A stretch of DNA of 64,000 bases from Tricholomella constricta. Its lineage: Eukaryota; Basidiomycota; Agaricomycetes; Agaricales; Lyophyllaceae. Location: NCBI GenBank assembly GCA_013368375.1, contig JAACJP010000024.1, forward strand, positions 434,001 to 498,000. Reading direction: 5' to 3'. The position numbers and the translations under genes are program-made. This document shows, one piece after another, positions 1 to 12,308 of the stretch. Below the pieces are notes generated by a model, which saw only the letters and a list, made by a program, of their open reading frames with translations, did not search any database and had not been told where the DNA came from. How positions within the stretch are numbered: the stretch's first letter is position 1; each line of letters begins with the position of its first letter.

Positions 1-1611
1 ATCTCAACTCGACTAGGACCTCCATCGATTCCAGGAATGTCTATCAGGACCCGGAGCTGGAGAGTCGTTATTATGATGATGAAAGCATCTACTCGAACAA
101 TACAGGGCCAGCATTGCGCGATTCCTGGCGCTCTGCATCATCAGCGAATACTGTTCAAAGAGGGGCTTATCATTCGAATTCAGAGGGTATTACTCCTACC
201 CAAAGCCATTCGAACTACTACCCGGCAGAACCGCCGTCACCGTCTTCACCAGTCCCAACAGTGATTATATCTTCGCCGACGGACCCTCATATGTCAGAGC
301 GTAGCCCCCGTGCTGGAAGAATGCCCGTTGTAAGACCCATCACGAACAACTTCTCTCGACCTGTGCGTCCGCCAATCGCTACGACCCTCGAAAATGAGGA
401 GCAAAAACGCAGAGTCCTGGAACGCAATGCACGACCTGCTCAATCACCACATGATTCCTATCCCGAGCCGCGTCTCCAGGACCATAGAGCTATGTCCCCT
501 TCTGCTAATGGCAGTGTATCCTTGCCACCTTTAACGACGACGGAGAGATCCAGAAGTGTCGCTTCGATACGGAGTGTTCAATCGGGGACAAGGAGCCCAA
601 GTCCTCTTCGCGGAATCGTTTCTCAACCATCGCCTTCCATGCACCCACCATCCATGACACCCAATATGAGTAAAACTCCTTCAGCTGGATCTGCAAGCAT
701 ATTGAACCGACCTCCTCCAAGAACTGACTCCCCAGCTAGTCTGTATTCTACGTATTCGTTTTATCAACTCGATAGTGCTTCACCATCACCGACAGGCGGC
801 GTGTTCCCCGATGTTCCCCTGGACCCTTCCGCATTTACGTCAAAGCCTAGGGCTGCGCCTACCCCTCCAGGTCGATCGTCACCGGCACCAACCATTATCC
901 CTACCGCATCATCGGTACAAACTCCACAAGAATATCTTCAGCTCGGCATACAACACCACGAGGCCAATAAGTTAAAGGAGTCCGCTGTATGCTTTGAGAA
1001 GAGTGCGAAAGACAATGGAGGATGTGGTGTTGGAATGTTGATGTGGGGGCTAACGTTACGACACGGCTGGGGATGCGAGAAGAACGAGAAAGTCGCATTC
1101 AAGTGGCTCAGACGTGCGGCGGAAAGTGCTGTCGAAGATCTCGAGAATGCACGAACAGGTGGAAGCGTAGATTCTGCTGCTGTCCAGGTCTTTATATCGC
1201 TGTTTCGGAAGTACCTTGAACTCACCGAGGCCGTGTACAGACGGAGCTTGTGCTTGCCATTTACGAAGTTGGACAATGTTTCTTTCAAGGTTGGGGTGTT
1301 GCCAAAGACCAGAAGATGGCTGTTGTACGTGCGCGTCCTCAGTCATAACGAGCGAGATTATTGACTTTTTTCTTCAGAGCTATTACACTGTCGCTGCCCG
1401 ACTCGGAGACCCCGACGCTCAAAGTGACCTTGCGTTCTGCCTCGCTAACGGGAAAGGGTGCAAGAAAGATCGCAAAGAGGCGGCAAAATGGTACCGCGCT
1501 GCGGTAAGTTTACATATATCGCTTTCTCGACGCGTTGTTCATGGTTTCCAGGTTGCACAGGGCCAAAGTGATATTGGGCTTGCTTGGATTTATAAGGAGA
1601 AGTTTCAGTGA
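1..1611 (+). CDS. Sel1-repeat (HCP/Skt5-Dsf2-like) protein, 3' part
   Basis: The reading frame is open from the first bases of the window, so the 5' end is missing. The N-terminal 300 or so residues are Ser/Pro-rich and probably disordered. The C-terminal part holds Sel1-type repeats with the usual G-W-G and A-x-x-W-x-x-x-A-A spacing, for example RHGWGCEKNEKVAFKWLRRA and ANGKGCKKDRKEAAKWYRAA. Three GT-AG introns (about 1188-1240, 1325-1377 and 1504-1551) restore one continuous repeat domain ending at a TGA. Fungal Sel1 proteins of this layout include Skt5/Chs4-type and Dsf2/Ack1-type adaptors for cell-wall or kinase signalling. The family is clear from sequence, but the exact orthologue is not. 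Confidence 0.85.
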
Positions 1612-1864
1612 CTTTGTGGATGCAGCGAGTAACATAATTTATCTTTATACCCTTTATGTAGTTTTTACCCGTAGTCTACCGTGCAATATTCACGCCTCTT
1701 GAAGATGCACTGCAAAGCGTAAAGTATCTCAGTGAGCCTTGTGACTATAAGTAGAAAGGCTGGTGGCTGTGGTACCTCGGCTATCGAACTTGTTGACATT
1801 GTTCAGGACGGACTTGTCCTTCGACCACATTTACCTTCTCACAGTTGTACAGCTTGTTCACGAT

Positions 1865-4614
1865 ATGCGCCGAATACACCGCAAGTCAAAACTCACCAGG
1901 AAGGGAATTTTCGATCCTTTGGGCGCCAAAAATGTTAAGCATACCCGAATTGGCGTTTGGGATCTGTACGAGGAAACCCAGCCAGAGCTTGCTCATATCC
2001 CCGGTTCTTCACGCCTTGAGCCGTATCTTGAAATGGTCAATAATATGCCTTATGTCTGGCGCATGCTCAAAGACATTGGTTCCATACGCGCCTGCTGGCT
2101 CCTTCTTGCGGTGTATCTCGCGGTCGAGTGTGCTGCGTCATTGGTGCCTGCTGTGTCGTTATGGTGATTCCCATCCTCTCGGTTATTCTACGCAAACTTA
2201 CCTTCTTCGAAGGTATTCAGCCCAGCTGCTCAACATCGTGAGTCAGACTACGACCTAACACCGCGTTAGCCGCCTCAGACTATCTATCCCTTCATTGAGG
2301 TCCAATCTGCTGTGGACCAGCGCGTTGTCGACAAAACCCTTCTGTTCGAAATTGCTGCAGGCCGACTTGTGTGCTTGTTCATAACACGGCTGTTGCGATA
2401 CGCCAAAAAGCAATGTGTTACACCACTGAATCGTCGCATCAAGCAGTTTTATTCCGTTCACAACTTTCACGCAATGTCGCGCCTAGATGTGCCCACGTTC
2501 GATGATGACGCCGTTCAAAGACAACTGGAGCAAGCAGTCTCTCCCAAGTCACACACCAGTATCGCATGGGATACTCTTGCAACAGCACTGTATGGCGTCA
2601 CGACCTTACTTCAGCTGGCATCGCAGCTTTCGGTGCTTGTTAGTGTGCTGCGAGGTCAGCGTGACGGACCGCTACTTGCAATTCTGAGCTTCTCTCAAAC
2701 CCTCCTCGCGAGGAATGCTTTTTTGAGTGCTCTCGATATTACGGGCGGTAAACTGTCTTCTATTCCCACTCTCGAACTAAACTGAATAACTATTGGCTTA
2801 ACGAAGTTTGGGCTGCAACCACAAAGGATGTCAATTACATACGAATGGAAGGGCTGAAACGAACTGTCAGTGACAATGCGCATCGCAAGGAGATAGTAGC
2901 GGGTGGTCTGCAAGGATACCTATTTTCTCGTGAGTTTGATGACGTTCGATATCTCTGCCGTCTCAAGACATATTTTCAGAGTTTCGACATAGTGCGACAA
3001 TGCTGGGAGATAGAGCTGGCAGTTTCTTTGAGGTTATCAGATCGCATACGCTTGACAGCGTGTCGCCCACCTCGTTTTTGCAGGATCCGTTACGGGAGCT
3101 TCCTCAAGTAGGTGTCAACGTCTGATTCGGACAGCAACCCTTTTCATAGACTCGCTTTTAGATTGTCTTCACGCTACGAGCTGTCCAGTATCCCGCCTCC
3201 ATCCCGATGTCTCTTGCGTCTTTGAACCTCATCACACAGACGACGTCATCTTTTACAAGTCTTCTTGCTTCTCTTTATGAAGAGACGGGAACACTGGCAG
3301 GGAAGATCAGTGATGTGCGGAGGCTCTACGAGGTAGCAAATATACCCAATCGTGTTCCAGATGGAACGGAACCATTCCCAGAGGATCAGAAGTCTCTGAA
3401 CTTTGGAATATCTGTAGAATTCAGGTACGCAAAGTCATGTCTCGTTGTTGTGAGCGCTAAGCCTCGTAAATTCAGAAATGTGTCCTTCCGATATCCAGGC
3501 AGCGAATCATATGCTCTGAAGAACACATCGTTCAAAGTAGAGAAAGGCCAACTTTGTGTATGTTACTTCCGTCTTTTTTTCTCGGTCCATCTCAAACGAG
3601 TCGTAGGTCATTGTGGGCGCCAACGGTTCTGGGAAAAGCACGATCTTAAAATTGGTTGCTCGATTATACGAGCCTTCTGAAGGGCAGATACTGGTCAACG
3701 ACAGAGACATAAAGCTCCTTAAATTGAGTCATCTTCGGCGTGCCATGTCTGTCCTCTTCCAGGATTATACCCACTTCCCCCTTTCGGTAAGTTTAGCGAA
3801 GGTCCTGTTTTCGACACGCAAATTGAAAACACTGAATTAGATCAAAGAGAACATAGGCCTTGGTGATCCTGAACATGTCACAGATGAGGACAAGATTCGC
3901 CAAGCTGCTCGGTTGGGGGGTGCCCAAGAATTCATTGAGCAACTTCCGGACGGCTTCGATACGTACCTCGAGCGCCCGGTCAGGGACTACTACTCGTCTT
4001 TACCTGAAGGTACCACATCACTGTTTGGCAGACCAGTCGATTATGGTCTTCTTCGAAGCATTGGAAAGATGGCCAGTTCGAATACCAAGTCCCTCTCGGG
4101 CGGACAGATGCAACGGATAGCACTGTAATGCCCTTTCATCCCTCTGGATTGTTGTCTCTCACTCGCGGCCTTGACAGATCGAGAAGTTTTATGCGTTCTC
4201 TGGTTTCACAGCCGGGTGTTGGCATGTTACTCTTCGACGAACCCTCAGCCAGCCTTGACCCCAAAGCTGAACATGGTAATATGTCATTCAAAGTCATCTT
4301 ATCGACCAGGTCGGTTGATTCTTCTTTTCAGACCTTTTCGAGCGATTGCGTCAACTCCGAGGAAACAAGACCATGATCTTTTCGTCACATCGCTTTGGCA
4401 ATCTCACCCGTCATGCCGACCTTATTTTGTGCATCTACTTTCCCCTTAATCAAGTTGCCTTTGACCAATGCTGATTTCCTCTAGGTACATGAACAATGCT
4501 GCCATTGTAGACGAAGGAACCCATGACGAGCTTCTTGAGAAAGACAATGAGTATGCCCAAATCTGGAAGTTACAGGCGGAAGCCTTTTTGCCCCAGGCTA
4601 GGGAGAAGCTTTAG
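1865..4614 (+). CDS. ABC transporter, half-size (TMD-NBD)
   Basis: A multi-exon gene whose 12 introns (e.g. 2164-2212, 2238-2278, 2748-2806, 2940-2979, 3108-3161, 3425-3475, 3558-3606, 3787-3840, 4125-4177, 4276-4331, 4429-4484) join into one protein of about 650 residues. The C-terminal nucleotide-binding domain is complete: Walker [11 protein letters not shown]-loop VLFQDY, signature LSGGQMQR, Walker [14 protein letters not shown] and H-loop IFSSHR. The N-terminal half has hydrophobic stretches around [20 protein letters not shown] and a second one before ARNAFL, consistent with a divergent membrane domain. There is only one NBD, so it should act as a dimer. The first in-frame ATG (1865) is used as start; the upstream frame is open without an ATG. 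Two introns of 40-41 bp are unusually short. The substrate is unknown. Confidence 0.85.
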
Positions 4615-4830
4615 GCACCATTCATGCGTCTCTTTGTCTTCAATATAAGCGAGGTGAACATATCAGCTCGAAGACAGTTTCTGATAGGCCTGCATGGTCA
4701 CATTTTTGGTGAATTGTAGAGACACCGAGTCAAGCAGGTTCGTTGACAGCATTTCTAGGCCTACGGGACATGGATTTCAGCTTTACATATCCACATAGTA
4801 TATGGCCATAATGCAAAGCCTCAAGCGGCT

Positions 4831-6942
4831 CTAGAGCCCTTTCCTCAATAGAGTCAGCGTCTCAGCTTCGGAGTATACGGGCTTGATGAGACATTCGTAT
4901 TCCTCGGGGTGGCTTTATAACGGGCGCGTCGTTAGCTGGAATTACATGGCTGTAAGTAAGGCTCGATCTTACCAGATGACCCCAGCTTTGTAATTTGGAA
5001 CAGGTATGATGGGCAGGCCAGTCTTCTTATCAGTGGCGTTTGTAATTTCATAGAGGAATAACGTCGAGACTATGGTCAAGTATAACGTGGCATCGGCCAA
5101 ATGTTGGCCAGGGCAGATACTTGACGATACCTGAGTTAGGGGCAGCTTGGGAAATTTGGTGGATCGTAGCGTACCGTCGTCCATAACCAAAAGCGAAAGA
5201 TCGCGGGTCAGGGACAGCCCCTGAATCCGAAGATAAATATCTTTCAGGCTTGAACTCGTCAGGGGAAGGGTACAAATCAGGGTCCTTGAATATGCCCCTA
5301 GATTGGATTGAGGTAAATTCATTGAGATTCCAAAGCATTGTGGCGTACCAGGTGTTGGCAAACACGATTGAGCCCGCGGGGAGATGATAACCCTCATAGA
5401 CATCATCCTGAATCAATCTATGAGGGAGTGCTGGAGATAGGTGAGTATCTTGACATCCCAAGCTAACATATTTCTCACCGAGAGGAGCGACTGGGTTCCA
5501 TCGAAGGACTTCTTTTAGCAGCGCATTGATGTAAGGCAGCCTGTCGCGATCCTTGAAAGTGGGAAGCCGGCCAGAACCTACCACCCTGATGAGCTCGTCC
5601 CGCGCTTTTCTCTGCACATCGGGGTGCAGCACCATGGCAAGGAAAAACGAGCTTATGGCAGAAACACTCTGATCGAGAACAGTTAATGCCATCGGTGACA
5701 AAAGCAAAATATTCTTACAGTGTCAGCACCACCTAGTGTTGACTCGTTAACTCGCGTTAAAATGCAAACGAACGAGTATGATTTCACCTGAATAAAACCC
5801 TGCAGATGCCCATTTATAGATATCTTCCTCTTCTGGAGTGGGATTAGCATTTCGTTCCACCAAGCTAGTTGTAAAGGACGGCACAGCGACGCCCTTTTCC
5901 TGTAGAACTGATGAGTTTAAGCGCATACCGAGTTTGTCGGAACGGGTACATACAACTTGTTCTTTGATGTGCTCATATGGGTCATCCTTGAGCCTTATGG
6001 CAGTCTGGCGCCACGCCTTGGCTGTTTTCTTGAAACCCGCGCCGGGAAACCAGTCAGGAATATATTGAACTGCAAGATGTACTCATGAGTCAGGCTTCTT
6101 TAGTATGCTCAAGGTCACTCACGAACGGGGAGCAAATCAACAACGAACGCGCCCGGAGCAGTAGCAAGGGAGAACTCGAGTGTAGCTCTCTCAGCAAGTT
6201 CAACAAGTGGATCGTTGTCATCACGGACGGTGTACCCATGAGAGATCTGGAAAACGATTGCCGCTACAACTCTAAAGAGTACGTTAGCCCAGATTGTTGG
6301 AAGTGTGGCTGGATACAGCCACTTACTGACGAATATGCAGTGGTAACTTTTCAGGCGCGGTCAAAAGACTGTGCAAGAAATCACGCATTTTTTGCTCCTG
6401 CACAGGAAACAGTTCCTCCATTTTAGAAAGCGCCAAACCCCCATGCATCAGCTTGCGAGATTCCCGGTGTCTAGCACCGTAAGGGCATAGCGGAACTGAA
6501 TCCCTATAGCCCACCCTATACGAATTGAATCAGACTTCATTTGGAAAATTGAAGGCATCGTTGGGTACATTTCTCCAGCCATCGGAAGAACAGGTCGGTC
6601 AGAGTAAATTCCACTCCTCTTCTCAAGAAGATCGGTGATAGCTTTCGTCGAATTTAAGATGATGAGTGGGCGGCCGAACGCTGACACGTAGACCACACCG
6701 CCTACGCAATCTCAGCATGATGAAAAATGAAAGAACTTGAAAAAACAATCACCATAGAGCTTCCCCCATTTTGCGAATGTAAACCATTCATGGTCAACAG
6801 GCAGCTGGAGTGCATTGCCGATCAAAGGTAAGCCACGGGGTCCTGGAGGGAGGGGGTGGCGTCCACGGTTTTTGAGAAACTTCGTCACCAGGACGGCCAC
6901 AGCACAAGAAAGAAAGACAGCAGGACCCAGGGGAAAAGACAT
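4831..6942 (-). CDS. Cytochrome P450 monooxygenase
   Basis: The N-terminus has a hydrophobic anchor (PLGPAVFLSCAVAVLVTKFL) followed by the proline hinge PLPPGPRGLPLIGN. After splicing all hallmark P450 motifs are visible: the I-helix GGADT at about 5719-5736, the K-helix KEVLR (E-x-x-R) at about 5500-5515, FKPERY, and the haem loop FGYGRRICPGQ, whose two halves lie on separate exons joined through an intron at about 5117-5170. A last intron at 4913-4972 leads to the terminal exon ending HPEEYECLIKP and a TAG at 4831-4833. The layout resembles the large basidiomycete CYP families annotated as O-methylsterigmatocystin-oxidoreductase-like. It acts at the ER with a P450 reductase; the substrate cannot be inferred. 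No biosynthetic cluster is evident around it. Confidence 0.93.
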
Positions 6943-8114
6943 ATTTCTCGCAATGGTCTACCGATAGACCCCTGATATATAAGTGATGCCTATTTATGAG
7001 GCTGTGGTACTGGATGCGGTTTCGGGTGCCTGTCGAAGGTCTGGTCGTACGGCGCGAGGGAAGTTAGACAGCAATTATCAAGCGTTTATTGCACATCTTC
7101 TGGGGTGCGCTTGGGTCTCGCAACTTGACTGACATGATCGGCTGATGTCGGCGCCAGGATGATCTGCTTCGATTCTCAAAGGTCGCCAAGGACTTGAAAC
7201 GCAGAAAAGAATCGAAACGGCAGCCAGTACGACATAGCATCCTACTCCACCAGAAATCTATAGTCTGAAGACTCACCACGACCAAATGAGAGCACCACAG
7301 GCAGACGGCAAAAGTTATGCTTCCTTTAACTTGCATGTGAATATGTCAAACAAAATGAAGACTCGAACGGGGAAAAGTTCACTCGCACATAGGCGATTGA
7401 ATCAGATCAGAATTGTGTGCCCTGATACGCTGTCGCAGACTCGCAACGGCGTAACCAGGAAGCCCCTAAAACGCAGGTTTGGAACACACGGAGAGGGAGA
7501 CTACTATACTTAAGTTCATCTCGAAAAGAGAATTGCAGCTAAGCTTCGGACAATTCCAGAGGGGTCGTCCGTGCCACAGGGTCGCTGCGGCTTGACAGCT
7601 CACGTGGATCTAGGGTGCAAAAGTCTCATCACGAATAACATAACTCAACTATCCCCTCCTCGCATCACCTATATCTATTAGCCACACGAAGCAGAATGGA
7701 ACCAAAATACGTCAAGAAATGCGAGAACGAAATCTATCCACGTTCCATTGAGACTCAAACTCGCTGAAAGAGCAGAGGGTCTCTTGGGTGGACTTTCGAT
7801 ATCCATGGCTAGAATCTTATACTTGGCGGCTCTCAGGAGTCAGACCTGATTACTTTCGTTTGCACTTTCGGAGCTAAGCTTCTTTTAGTCGAAATTGGGT
7901 ATGTCGGAAAGATAACCCTGCACGATTCCTGCGAAACGATTTCGATGGCTCTTCTTAATACCTTGATCGCGACGTTATGTCTGCGAACATCGGCTAGTGC
8001 GAATTTGAGCACCCAGATTTAAATTTCCGAAGGCCGACAGGTTAAGTACAGCTCAAAATCGTTGCAACTACCCCACCCTCTTTCTTGGTTACAGACGGCA
8101 CGCTATATACTACC
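6943..8114. other. Divergent intergenic region, P450 / DUF6534 gene
   Basis: About 1.2 kb between the divergent starts of the P450 gene and the membrane-protein gene. I see no convincing coding exon: the short frames in it have no splice partners and no protein-like composition. It should contain both promoters. A TATA-like element (gatatataag) lies about 25 bp upstream of the P450 start, and cgctatatactacc lies just before the ATG at 8115. Confidence 0.5.
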
Positions 8115-10221
8115 ATGTCCGAAGCCCCTGTCTTCCCTCGACTGGACAACACCGTACGCTTCGCTATATGTCGTTTGTGGCTGGACGGTGTGCTGATCTA
8201 CGCTGTAGGTGGGCGCCATCTTCGTCGGAGTGATGTAAGTCCCTTCCAAAGCCCGAGGAAATCCAGTTTATGATCTTACGCACCTCCAACAGACTTGGTG
8301 CTGCGTAAGATAATCAACTCGAAGCCACATTTCATATCTTATCTCAGTCAAAATCAGGCTCTGGGGCATCAGTTGCATGCAAACGTATGAATATTTTTCG
8401 GTGAGCAAGATGCGTCCTAGCACTCGACACACAAAGATAACGCTTGTTCAGGAGTATCGTAGGGATGCCTGGTTCAATAAGATTATGGTGCGCATCTCCT
8501 GCCTTCGACTGTGATATACGGCTCACTTGTTGATGATAGGTCGGGATACTCTTGTGAGATTTGAACGTTTCTTTCTGAATCTATATTCACTATGATGTGC
8601 TTCACAGCATCTTAGACACCGTTCATCAGATATTCTGGACGCATGTTTTATACATCTACCTGATCACTGAATATTTCAACATCGCTTATTTGAACCAAGT
8701 CGTTTGGTTAGTGACATTTCCGGATACTCGTCATCGGCCTTCCGCTTACACATGTCTTTACTCACAGGAGTCTTGTGGTATGGTCTTCCTTTGTCCAACC
8801 TGCGCACGCCTGCTAAAGCCGTCGACCTTTAGGCTCAGATAATCATCAGTGTAAGTGTACTCGTCACCTACCGCACGCCCCCTGACGTGATCAACCTTCG
8901 AAATAAATCCAGGCACTCGTGGGGCTAATCGTACAAAGGTCCCATCCCTTCATTCTGAGGCTGATTGACGTCCTGACACTCACATCACAGCTTCTTCTTG
9001 TACCGAATCTGGATATGTAAGTCACCAATTTTGCGGATCCCTCCATCACCAGCTCACTTAAATTTATACTAGTGAGCCGTCACAATATCTACGCTGTCGC
9101 GATTGTCGTGCGTGGGGTCCCGTTTCTTTTCTGAAAAAAAATGCTTACGAAGCTGCTGAATTAGGGGATCCTTGTCGTTGCAGAGTTCGGCGTATCGATT
9201 GGTATGTACCTTTGATCCTCTTGAATTTATGTTTGAGTAACACCGTGCTGTTCAGCCTACTTCACCGAAGCGTAGGGCCCTTCTTCAATTTTCACATCTT
9301 CACCCCAAGTGATAACCGTTATATTTTCAGTTGGAAGGTCACCACCTTCGATTTGCTGCCTAATATCTTTGTGCGTCCTTTCCTGACTGTCAAACGCTGA
9401 AGTGTTCTGACATTGTCGCTCAGAGGTTGAGTCAAAGCGTCAATAGTGTCGCTGCAGCGGGTGACATAGCCATTGCGGTGACACTTATATTTATACTATA
9501 CCGCTCGAAGACTGGTTTCTCAAAGTAAGTGAAGGTATGCTTTGATCAACAGCTGACTCAGACTCTTCATCAGGTCCGACTCAATCGTGAAGCAACTGAT
9601 TCTCTATTCCCTCAATACGGGGTTTTTGACTAGGTGCGTCGATACAAATTTAACCACTGCGTCGCTTACGCAGCAACAGTATATGCGCATTGATGTCATT
9701 GATCACCGTAAGCAGTTGGTTATCTGTTGAAATAAACGACTGACGTACCCTCCTAAATGCCATAGATCACCCTCTACCCAACAAACTTCATGTTCATGAC
9801 GTTTTACATCGTTCTCGCTCGCTGTAAGTTTTTCACCATCCGATTATTATAGCGTGCTAATGGTTGACAGTGTATACAAACTCACTCCTTGCCACGTGCG
9901 TAGAATGAAACCCGCTTCATCATTTAGCAGCCACTAATCTCGCCACCACAGCCTTAATGCTCGCAAGAAACTCAGAGTCCGTGTGGGAACTTCCCACAAC
10001 AGCCTTGGAAGTTCGGAGACGAGGGACATACCTCGAAACAAGACAGATCCATCATTCTCTATCATACCTAAGCAGGTATTTCATCTCACTTCTCCATTCG
10101 ATTTGTATCGCATACATATTTGGCGTGTGTGCAGGAGACTTCGCATCATCTCGCCATCAGAGTCGACACAGAAACAGCGAGAGGTTACGATGCTACGGTG
10201 CGTATTCATCGTGTTGCCTGA
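8115..10221 (+). CDS. Multi-pass membrane protein, DUF6534-like
   Basis: A highly fragmented gene with at least 14 short exons. Joining GT-AG exons gives the basidiomycete DUF6534 pattern: start MSEAPVFPRLDNTVGAIFVG, then ISCMQTYEYF, LHSILDTVHQIFWTHVLYIY, LITEYFNIAYLNQVVW, a short SLV/IIIS/ALVGLIVQSFFLYRIWI helix, LSQSVNSVAAAGDIAIAVTL with ILYRSKTGF, and finally RLYTNSLLATLNARKKLRVR. Seven transmembrane helices are expected with a short polar tail (about 9990-10220). The stop is either the TGA at 10219-10221 or, if one more small intron is used, a TAG at 10252-10254. The family is very abundant in mushrooms and has no established function. Exon boundaries in the middle (8230-8600 and 9000-9200) are approximate. 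Confidence 0.75.
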
Positions 10222-10607
10222 AACCTTACGCTGAAGAGAGTGCACTGCTTCTAGATCTCGAAAAACAACGACTATGAACTGTCGGTGTTTGGTGGTCGTG
10301 AACAGGCGAAAAACCAAGAGCATGCTGTATAATTGCTCTTGATATACCTTACTATTTTCCCGCCAGCCTAACGTTGACTTGTACTAAACTGTAATGAGAA
10401 CATTGCATGGTTTAATTGTAGTTGATGCATTTTCAGAAGTTGGTGGTCTGAAGTATGCACAAGGGATGATGGGTAAATTTACAGGGAACATAGAATAGAG
10501 AGAGGGAGAGGAGAGAGAGAAATATGTTTTACCCCCAGTGATCCCTAAACAAGATGATTGATAAGGTGGAGAGAAGATGACGGATATCCTCAACCCGTGA
10601 TTGATTA

Positions 10608-11960
10608 TTCTGAAATCACTGGTGTCTTCTTGAGCCTGGTAAGGGGAGGACTCTTGTGATATGATACGCGAGAAAACGCGCCTTCTGAGGTGTATTCGAC
10701 CGGTGCTTGACTGGAGCCATTAAATCTTGATGTCCGGGAATATCCAATCAAAGTCGGTGTTACAGCATTGATAGACTTGAAGCAGTCCCTAAAGAAATCG
10801 CGAGAGTTGATGACAGTCGATCAACGCTTCCGCAAAGTAACCCTCACCAGTGGTTTTGACTTCGAAAGATTTCGATGACTTTGGAAAATATGAAATTTGA
10901 CTGTAGGCCTTACAATTATCAACATTCGGATAAAAATCATGTGTAAAGAGTACATATGACGGGAAAAACCTGGAGTTGGAGACAACGCTCGTGAACGACA
11001 TGTCATTCAAACCCTTTGTCTCGATAGACACCGATAGGTTCAGAAATGCGACGAGAACCCTCTGCGAGACCTTTGGGATTGACCACCTCTGAGAATACCA
11101 GGAGCAGGCTGGTAGAAAATATGCTGCAAGGTATTGACACAATCCTGGACATATTGACCGGTGCAAGGAAAACCCTGGCTTTTTAGGTCGCTCTATTTTA
11201 TCACTGGAGCCCGGAGAGCACAGGAAAAGACTGCCAGAAGATATTACTCGCGATAGGGCCATTGAGGAGCCTGATGGAAGCACAAGTAAACTTTTCATGC
11301 GCTGAAGGGTCGGGTGAGTACGACTTACGCGCGTCATATTTAGGCAAGCTTGCTGAACGCAAAAGGGATCCCTGCAATTGCCATCGCGGCGAGGAGCAAC
11401 AATCTGAAATAACGTTGGAGGTAAGCATGTCCGAGTCTATACTTTATGTTCTGTTTTTTTTTTACGAGTTGGACAGCCTCATCTGCGAAACCTGCTATGG
11501 CGCGCCGCATGAATAGGGCCTGGGTTCCAACGTTAACTAGTATCACATTGGAATTGTCGGTCCCGAAACGGTAAGAATCCCCGGTTTCCACGGGTGTGTC
11601 CTGTCCAATATCCGCAGAATAGCACCATGGCCTATTGAGACGAGGGCTACTGCATCAGCCAATGGAGTGGCGGCAGGGGACTTCGGATCGGGGACAATTC
11701 TTGGGCTGGAAGTGATCCGGCACACATTTGTCATCCGAGAGTAGTGGGATCGGGAACTGCGGCACCTCGAGATAGGTCGGGGAATGTGTCGTTGTCAGAT
11801 TGTGGTTGAGAACCTGGTACAGGAGGTGTGTCCAACTTGGAAGGTCAGAATGGAGATATGCAAAGCATGAAGCCTTGTCGTTTTCATATTCCTTTAGGAA
11901 GGCAACATTTTTAGATGGTCTCCTGGGTTCCGACTCGCGTGAAGTTGATATGAGGGACTG
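10608..11960 (-). CDS. Unrecognised multi-exon gene (approximate limits)
   Basis: Three stretches on the minus strand read like protein in frames that intron splicing could join. At about 11690-11955 there is an exon with LHSDLPSWTHLLYQVLNHN and YLEVPQFPIPLL. At about 11480-11630 another contains ADIGQDTPVETGDSYRFG and NVGTQALFMRRAIAGFADEA. A C-terminal part at about 10790-11040 contains VVSNSRFFPSYVLFTHDFYP and ISYFPKSSKSFEVKTTGEGY. A hydrophobic segment (LLLLAAMAIAGIPFAF, about 11345-11395) may be a membrane helix or intronic. I do not recognise the family and could not settle the exon structure; the true start may lie up to 12250. It is convergent with the DUF6534 gene and follows the helicase gene on the same strand. 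Confidence 0.4.
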
Positions 11961-12308
11961 TCAGAATATAAAGCACGTTCAGGGCAGTGATTCACATTTT
12001 CTTGCCACAGAATTGGTCAATTCTAGCAGATGAAAGCGGCAACTCAGTTTCAGCACGTAGCAAGAATGTACGGTTCAGCTCGCGAAAAGGGGGTCTCAGA
12101 CACCCAAAGCGCGAAGACGCTAGAATCGTTGAGATTTTCAAGTCAAAACAACCCGTGGGAGAAATTCGACTGTACTACTAGTAAAAATAACACACGAGAT
12201 GATCAAACGACTGTCTTGGATTTCAAAACAAGGTTCATCGGTACTGGATCGAGTCTACAACATCCATGATGGGTGCTATATCGGAGCCTGGAGGATGTGA
12301 GGGAGTAT

